Translations under genes and position numbers: made by a program | The notes under the pieces: generated by a model | Told to the model about the DNA's origin: nothing | Database searches by the model: none | The model's input: only the letters and a program-made list of their open reading frames with translations | Origin: JAAZNF01 sp964561025 | GTDB lineage: Bacteria; Myxococcota; B64-G9 | Direction: 5' to 3' | DNA: 64,000 nucleotides | NCBI GenBank assembly: GCA_964561025.1 | Contig: CAZLNM010000006.1 | Coordinates: 1 to 64,000, forward strand | In this document: positions 60,273-64,000 of the stretch, in pieces | Layout of the letters: every line of letters begins with the position of its first letter | Numbering within the stretch: position 1 is the stretch's first letter

Positions 60273-61457
60273 ATGCACCGACTTTGTAATGACGCAAGAC
60301 GAACCACCTGCCACCCGTGGTTCTGGCCTGTCGGGCTCGTACTGTGCTTGCTGCTGTCTGTATCATGCGGAGACGGAAGCGGAGGTCGCCAGACCGATGG
60401 CGGGAACGACGGAACGGACGGAAGTCCCCCCGGAGACAGCGGGAACACCGACGACGGAGGAGGAACCGACGCGAGTGGTCCGGGCCCCTGCGACACCCCA
60501 CTGAGGACAGCCATAGACGGCCGTCTCTCCGATGGAGTGAATCTGCTTGCGGTCGAAGGTTCGAGCACGATCTACGCCGCTGTCCTCATCGACACACGCA
60601 ACACCCTGCTCGCTATCGACGTCGTCTCGGGCGCAGTCCGCCTCGTCTACCAGGGAGCGGCCGGCGCCCCGTACTGGTTCCAGAGCTACGTTGCCATGGT
60701 GGCAGCCGAGGGCTTCGTCTACCTTGCGGGAAGTCCGGGTGTCGTTCGCATCAATACCGCGACGGGCCAACTCGAAACGGTGATATCAGAGCAGGTGGGC
60801 GATCTCCTGTTTGCTGGCACGCGTGGCTACCTCACCAACACCAACGGCGAGATCCGCACGTTCGATCTCGCTGCGGGCTTGCCGGCCACGAGCACCCTGT
60901 TTGCCAAACAAGCGCTCGAGTACCAAAATGGGCTCTTGGCTGCCGGGGCCCAGAAGCTCGTCATCCTCGGCAACCAGGGAGGGGGCCATGCGATCTTCTC
61001 GCTCCCGCTGGCTGGAGGAAATCGCACGGTGGTTTTGCCCGGAACGTCGGCAGAGTATCTCAGCGGCCTCGCTGCCGACTCGAGCCACGCCTATTTTTAC
61101 GGGACTCATTTCTCCGGAGGCACCCACGAGGGAGTGGGCCGGCTCGCTCTCGACGGAAGCTCGTCCGCCACAATCGAGTGGTTGACTTCGAGCAACGCCA
61201 TCCCGACCATCGGTGCCAGCTTCGCGCTGAACAGGGTGCCGCTCACCTCGGACAGTCTCATCGTGTCGGTTCTCGATTCGGCCCCGGGAAATGCCCAACT
61301 CAGACGCATCCGGAAGACCACTCTGGAATCGTGTGTCCTGGGCACGTTCCCGACAGCGGAGGCGCCTGCGGTCCTGACGGGCGCTGGCCCGAACCTCTTT
61401 GCGTTCTATGGCCGAGACAAGGCCCTGCACTGGTATGTGTTGCCGCCGTGGCCGTGA
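60273..61457 (+). CDS. Lipoprotein with propeller-like repeats
   Basis: 394 residues. The ATG at 60273 has GGAGG six bases upstream. The signal ends in LLSVSC, followed by an Asp/Gly-rich linker (about 35-65). The body has repeated beta segments (LLAIDVVSGAVRLVYQG, GVVRINTATGQLETV, IRTFDLAAGLP) that suggest a beta-propeller. It is divergent from the RCC1 gene. No catalytic motif is seen. Confidence 0.82.
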   Translation: MHRLCNDARRTTCHPWFWPVGLVLCLLLSVSCGDGSGGRQTDGGNDGTDGSPPGDSGNTDDGGGTDASGPGPCDTPLRTAIDGRLSDGVNLLAVEGSSTIYAAVLIDTRNTLLAIDVVSGAVRLVYQGAAGAPYWFQSYVAMVAAEGFVYLAGSPGVVRINTATGQLETVISEQVGDLLFAGTRGYLTNTNGEIRTFDLAAGLPATSTLFAKQALEYQNGLLAAGAQKLVILGNQGGGHAIFSLPLAGGNRTVVLPGTSAEYLSGLAADSSHAYFYGTHFSGGTHEGVGRLALDGSSSATIEWLTSSNAIPTIGASFALNRVPLTSDSLIVSVLDSAPGNAQLRRIRKTTLESCVLGTFPTAEAPAVLTGAGPNLFAFYGRDKALHWYVLPPWP

Positions 61458-61495
61458 TGGCGCCCCTGAAACCGCAAGAAACCGGGGGCCAAACC

Positions 61496-61567
61496 GGGGT
61501 GCCTGGCACCACGCTTTGGAACATCTATCTAGCCGAAAAAATTGATTTTTTCTTGGGGACAGGCCCC
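61496..61567. repeat. Two palindromic repeats: GGTGCCTGGCACC and GGGGACAGGCCCC
   Basis: GGGGTGCCTGGCACC (61496-61510) is followed by GGGGACAGGCCCC (61555-61567), both after the lipoprotein gene at 60273-61457. They are the second copies in this window of the repeats at 53786 and 53405. Confidence 0.8.
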
Positions 61568-61585
61568 GGGAAGAGCAAGGTGCGG

Positions 61586-62011
61586 CTATAGCTCTATCCA
61601 GGCGACCTCTGGGATATCGGCGACGGTGTCGCCTTGCACGGTGATTTCGCCGCCATGCGCTGTCGCGTAATCTCCGGTGTCGGGCATGGAGGTGGCATCG
61701 CCAGCAGCGTTGCCGTTCATGTCTATGAAGGCCCAGCCGGTGTAAGACCCGTCCTTTACACCCGACACGGAGTAGGTTGCCTTCCCCAAAGCGAACGGCG
61801 CGGAGGACGTGAAGTACAAAGCCGGCGCCGTCGAACTCTGCCCGCGCGCGACGAGCTTCAGGTAGGCGCGTGTCCCATCGGGAACGCCGCTCTTTGTCAG
61901 CGTTCCAGAGAGTGTCGAGCCAGAGGTGCCGCTGTCGCCACAGGCCGAAAGAACGACCGCAGAAAGGATCCACAGCAGCATCGAGGCGGTGAATGTCATC
62001 GTTCTCTTCAT
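61586..62011 (-). CDS. Small lipoprotein with a carbohydrate-binding-like beta domain
   Basis: 141 residues. AAGGAGG precedes the ATG at 62011. The signal ends in a strong lipobox (AVVLSACG). The mature part looks like a small beta-sandwich: TLSGTLTKSGVPDGTRAYLKL, ATYSVSGVKDGSYTGWAFIDMNGN. No Cys besides the lipobox. It resembles bacterial carboxypeptidase-regulatory or Ig-like domains. The function is unknown. Confidence 0.8.
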   Translation of the reverse strand: MKRTMTFTASMLLWILSAVVLSACGDSGTSGSTLSGTLTKSGVPDGTRAYLKLVARGQSSTAPALYFTSSAPFALGKATYSVSGVKDGSYTGWAFIDMNGNAAGDATSMPDTGDYATAHGGEITVQGDTVADIPEVAWIEL

Positions 62012-62451
62012 TTCTTTCCTCCTTGGATGGTTGTTTCTGCAAAGTTCGGTCAGGCGGGTAAGCAAATATCACGCCACCCCGAGTGTTAGATAATTTCGAA
62101 TCGAATCAGATAGTTGTTTTTAGTAGTACAAGTCGAGGTTCCTGCGATCCAGACATGGATGTCACAAGAAGGGGTTGGCCGCGACCGAGAAAGTGAAGGA
62201 GGCTCTTTTACAAGGCGGGGCAAGACTGGCGACTTTTTGGCGACCTCGCCGCCCGCAGATTTTTTCATGCCGGCTGTCGGCGGTGAAACCGTATTGCTTC
62301 AATTGAGAGAGCGCGCTGGAATTTTTTCGAAAAAAGTGTTTTTGATCTAGCCGCTTGGAGGCAGGCGCCTTCTGGTACGCTTCGTGCTTCCGAGCCCGGC
62401 TGAAAGCAGGGTCGGAGTCGAGATGGCGCGGAGCCGGAAAGGAGACAAGGT
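62012..62451. other. AT-rich intergenic region between divergent genes
   Basis: This 440-bp gap is much lower in GC than the coding sequence around it. It holds the upstream regions of the two divergent genes. A perfect inverted repeat TTTTTTCGAAAAAA lies at 62322-62335, near the middle of the right half. I saw no convincing coding frame, tRNA or other element. Confidence 0.6.
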
Positions 62452-64000
62452 ATGAGAAAACTCCCGTCGGTGGTCATGGTCTCGCTCATGATTGCGAGCC
62501 TCGGTTGCTCGGGCGGCTCGGCCACGAAGGACGATGGCGGCTTCGACGGCGCGTCCGACGGGGCGGCGGACGGCGACGGCCAGGCGTGCGTACCGAGCCA
62601 GGAGGTGTGCGACGGGGTGGACAACGACTGCGACGGCCTCACCGACGAGGGAGCGTGCCAGGCCTGCCGCTGCGACTACTGGGGGGTGGCGCAGGCGCAA
62701 GCCACCATCCCCATGCCCAACCACTTCGGCATGAGCCCGGTGCGGTACCGCGTCTTCGAGGTGGCCTTCGACGGCGAGAGCACGCTGGCCTTCATCACCG
62801 GCGACGACGGGGCGCGCAAGACCGCGCCGGTGTGGTTCGCGCGCCGGGCGCTCGACGGGAGCGTGGTGGGCCAGGACCGGGAACTGGCGCCGGTCGGGAG
62901 CGGCATCATCGACGTGGAATGGACGGGGAAGCGCTGGCTGGTCGCCTGGCGTCCACCCGTGCCCGAGGGAGGCGGCGTCCCCGAGTTCTATCTCGCCGCC
63001 CTGGCCGCCGACGGCGGCACCTCGGCCGGCCCGGTCAAGGTGGCCGGGGCCATCGCTTTGGCCGCGCCGGCCGACGACGACATCTACGTGGTCTACCAGG
63101 CGGATTACGCGAGCGGCGGCGGGGTGCGCATCCAGCGCTTCGACGGAAGACTCGCTCCGGTGGGGGAGCCGCTGGCGCTCTCGTCCATGAAGAACGCCTT
63201 CGAGGCCCGGGCGCTGGGCGGTGCGCTGGCCGTCACCGGCGCGGGCGAGCCCGGCACCACCAAGTACCTGGCCCTGGTGCGGGCCGGCCAGCTCGTGCGC
63301 GAGACCGCCCTGATGCAGACGGCGAGCAACTACAGCGCGCCCACCCTGGGCGACTCGTTCTCCGCCGTGGACGAGGACGGCATCCTGGCGTGTTTTCGCT
63401 GGAGCGGCGGCATCTGGTGCCGCTATCTCGACCCCGGAAGCGGCGCGGCGCGGGGGCCGGCTTTCGCGGTTTCGCTGGACGACACCCTGGCCTGGGACGT
63501 GGCGCGGGCCTCCTGCTCCATGGCGCTGCTCGCCGGCATGCAGACCGGCTCGGGGTCGCAGGGCCGCTTCGTCATGAATCATTTCGGATCTGCCGGCGAG
63601 ATAGACACCACGACCGTCGATCGCCAGTGGATCCAGCCGCGCCAGACGCTGCGGCTCTTTACCGCCAAGGACGGCCGGCTGATCCGGGTGCTGGAGGCGA
63701 GCGGAACCGTCACCGACGAGTGTGGCATCGTCATTTCCACCTTGCGTTGCCGCGAACCACCCGCGCCGGTCACCGACTGCGCGGCGCTCAACGCCACGGC
63801 CTGCGGTTTCGCCTGCGGCTCGCTGTGCACCCATCCCGGCACCGAGTGCGGCGTGATGCGCGGCGACGGGTCGGGCAGGGGCTTTGCGGCCAGCCAGTGC
63901 AACCTCATCGACTGCGCCATCATGGACGCCCCCCGATGTAAGGAGCGGCTCTCCGATCCGCAGCAGTGCAGCGGCGGGGTCATGGATTACTGGCTCATCC
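62452..64000 (+). CDS. MopE-motif lipoprotein (runs off the window)
   Basis: The ATG at 62452 follows AAAGGAGACAAGG. The signal ends in a lipobox (MIASLGC). Near residue 50 lies EVCDGVDNDCDGLTDEG, the putative metal-binding motif of the MopE family. Propeller-like segments follow, and a Cys-rich region near the window end has CGFACGSLCTHPGTECG. It is open to base 64000 with at least 516 codons, so the C-terminus is not in the window. Proteins with this motif are abundant in myxobacteria; their function is mostly unknown. Confidence 0.85.
   Translation, partial: MRKLPSVVMVSLMIASLGCSGGSATKDDGGFDGASDGAADGDGQACVPSQEVCDGVDNDCDGLTDEGACQACRCDYWGVAQAQATIPMPNHFGMSPVRYRVFEVAFDGESTLAFITGDDGARKTAPVWFARRALDGSVVGQDRELAPVGSGIIDVEWTGKRWLVAWRPPVPEGGGVPEFYLAALAADGGTSAGPVKVAGAIALAAPADDDIYVVYQADYASGGGVRIQRFDGRLAPVGEPLALSSMKNAFEARALGGALAVTGAGEPGTTKYLALVRAGQLVRETALMQTASNYSAPTLGDSFSAVDEDGILACFRWSGGIWCRYLDPGSGAARGPAFAVSLDDTLAWDVARASCSMALLAGMQTGSGSQGRFVMNHFGSAGEIDTTTVDRQWIQPRQTLRLFTAKDGRLIRVLEASGTVTDECGIVISTLRCREPPAPVTDCAALNATACGFACGSLCTHPGTECGVMRGDGSGRGFAASQCNLIDCAIMDAPRCKERLSDPQQCSGGVMDYWLI

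Noticed and set aside
62114..62350. Plus-strand frame of 78 codons in the AT-rich gap
   Set aside because: No ribosome binding site, low-complexity composition and no similarity that I recognise.

Overview
The window is 64 kb of GC-rich DNA that reads like a Myxococcota (former deltaproteobacterial) genome, most likely a metagenome-assembled contig. The reasons are: many FHA-domain proteins (five FHA domains in four genes), a receptor Ser/Thr kinase with a TolB-like propeller, many Cys/Asp/Gly-rich lipoproteins, a MYXO-CTERM-like C-terminal sorting tail, a MopE-type CDGxDNDCDG motif, a MORN-repeat secreted protein, and a run of exactly 100 Ns that looks like a scaffold gap. No rRNA, tRNA, CRISPR array or transposase gene was seen. 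Both ends cut through genes: a hybrid histidine kinase on the left and a secreted MopE-motif protein on the right.

Region by region. 0-7 kb: hybrid histidine kinase, then a three-gene operon of a CpaC-like secretin, an FHA-CpaF ATPase and a double-FHA membrane protein. 7-10 kb: MlaC-like and TolC-like envelope genes. 10-12 kb: a CAP-domain protein and an anchored propeller-like protein. 12-14 kb: a minus-strand operon of ECF sigma factor, zinc-finger anti-sigma, CnrX/Spy-like periplasmic sensor and Cys-rich repeat lipoprotein, which looks metal-responsive; the assembly gap falls inside its 54-bp tandem repeat. 14-20 kb: exported nuclease, stand-alone RAM domain, a long eukaryote-type GMP synthetase, and a MEDS-domain/histidine-kinase pair. 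20-27 kb: MORN protein, an ERG2/sigma-1-receptor homologue, an S46 peptidase and a large lipoprotein. 27-35 kb: a tightly overlapping lipid A operon (Gfo/Idh/MocA oxidoreductase, lpxB, GT39-type transferase, small membrane protein), preceded on the same strand by a steroid 5-alpha-reductase homologue and a 3-beta-HSD-like dehydrogenase, with a Ski2-like helicase upstream. 36-44 kb: a polysaccharide region (GH18-like/NodB/GT2 fusion, membrane sulfatase-fold transferase, SGNH protein and MBOAT O-acyltransferase). 44-53 kb: AtoE transporter, DUF134/NifX-like pair, acyl-CoA ligase, murB, comM and an FHA-sigma54 activator. 53-58.7 kb: receptor kinase, recA and an overlapping FHA-diguanylate cyclase. 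58.8-64 kb: secreted or lipid-anchored proteins in a lower-GC stretch.

The most interesting signal is steroid-related. Within 11 kb lie a full-length bacterial homologue of eukaryotic steroid 5-alpha-reductase, an adjacent 3-beta-HSD/SDR gene in the same operon, and a homologue of sterol C8 isomerase/sigma-1 receptor with both ligand-binding acidic residues at the same spacing as in the human protein. No squalene epoxidase or oxidosqualene cyclase is in the window, so whether the substrates are made or imported is open. Other points of note are the metal-responsive sigma operon, the three-domain exopolysaccharide enzyme, the recA/diguanylate cyclase coupling, a family of short palindromic repeats around GGGGCCTGTCCCC (one copy embedded in frame in murB), and a palindromic operator over the promoter of the DUF134 operon.
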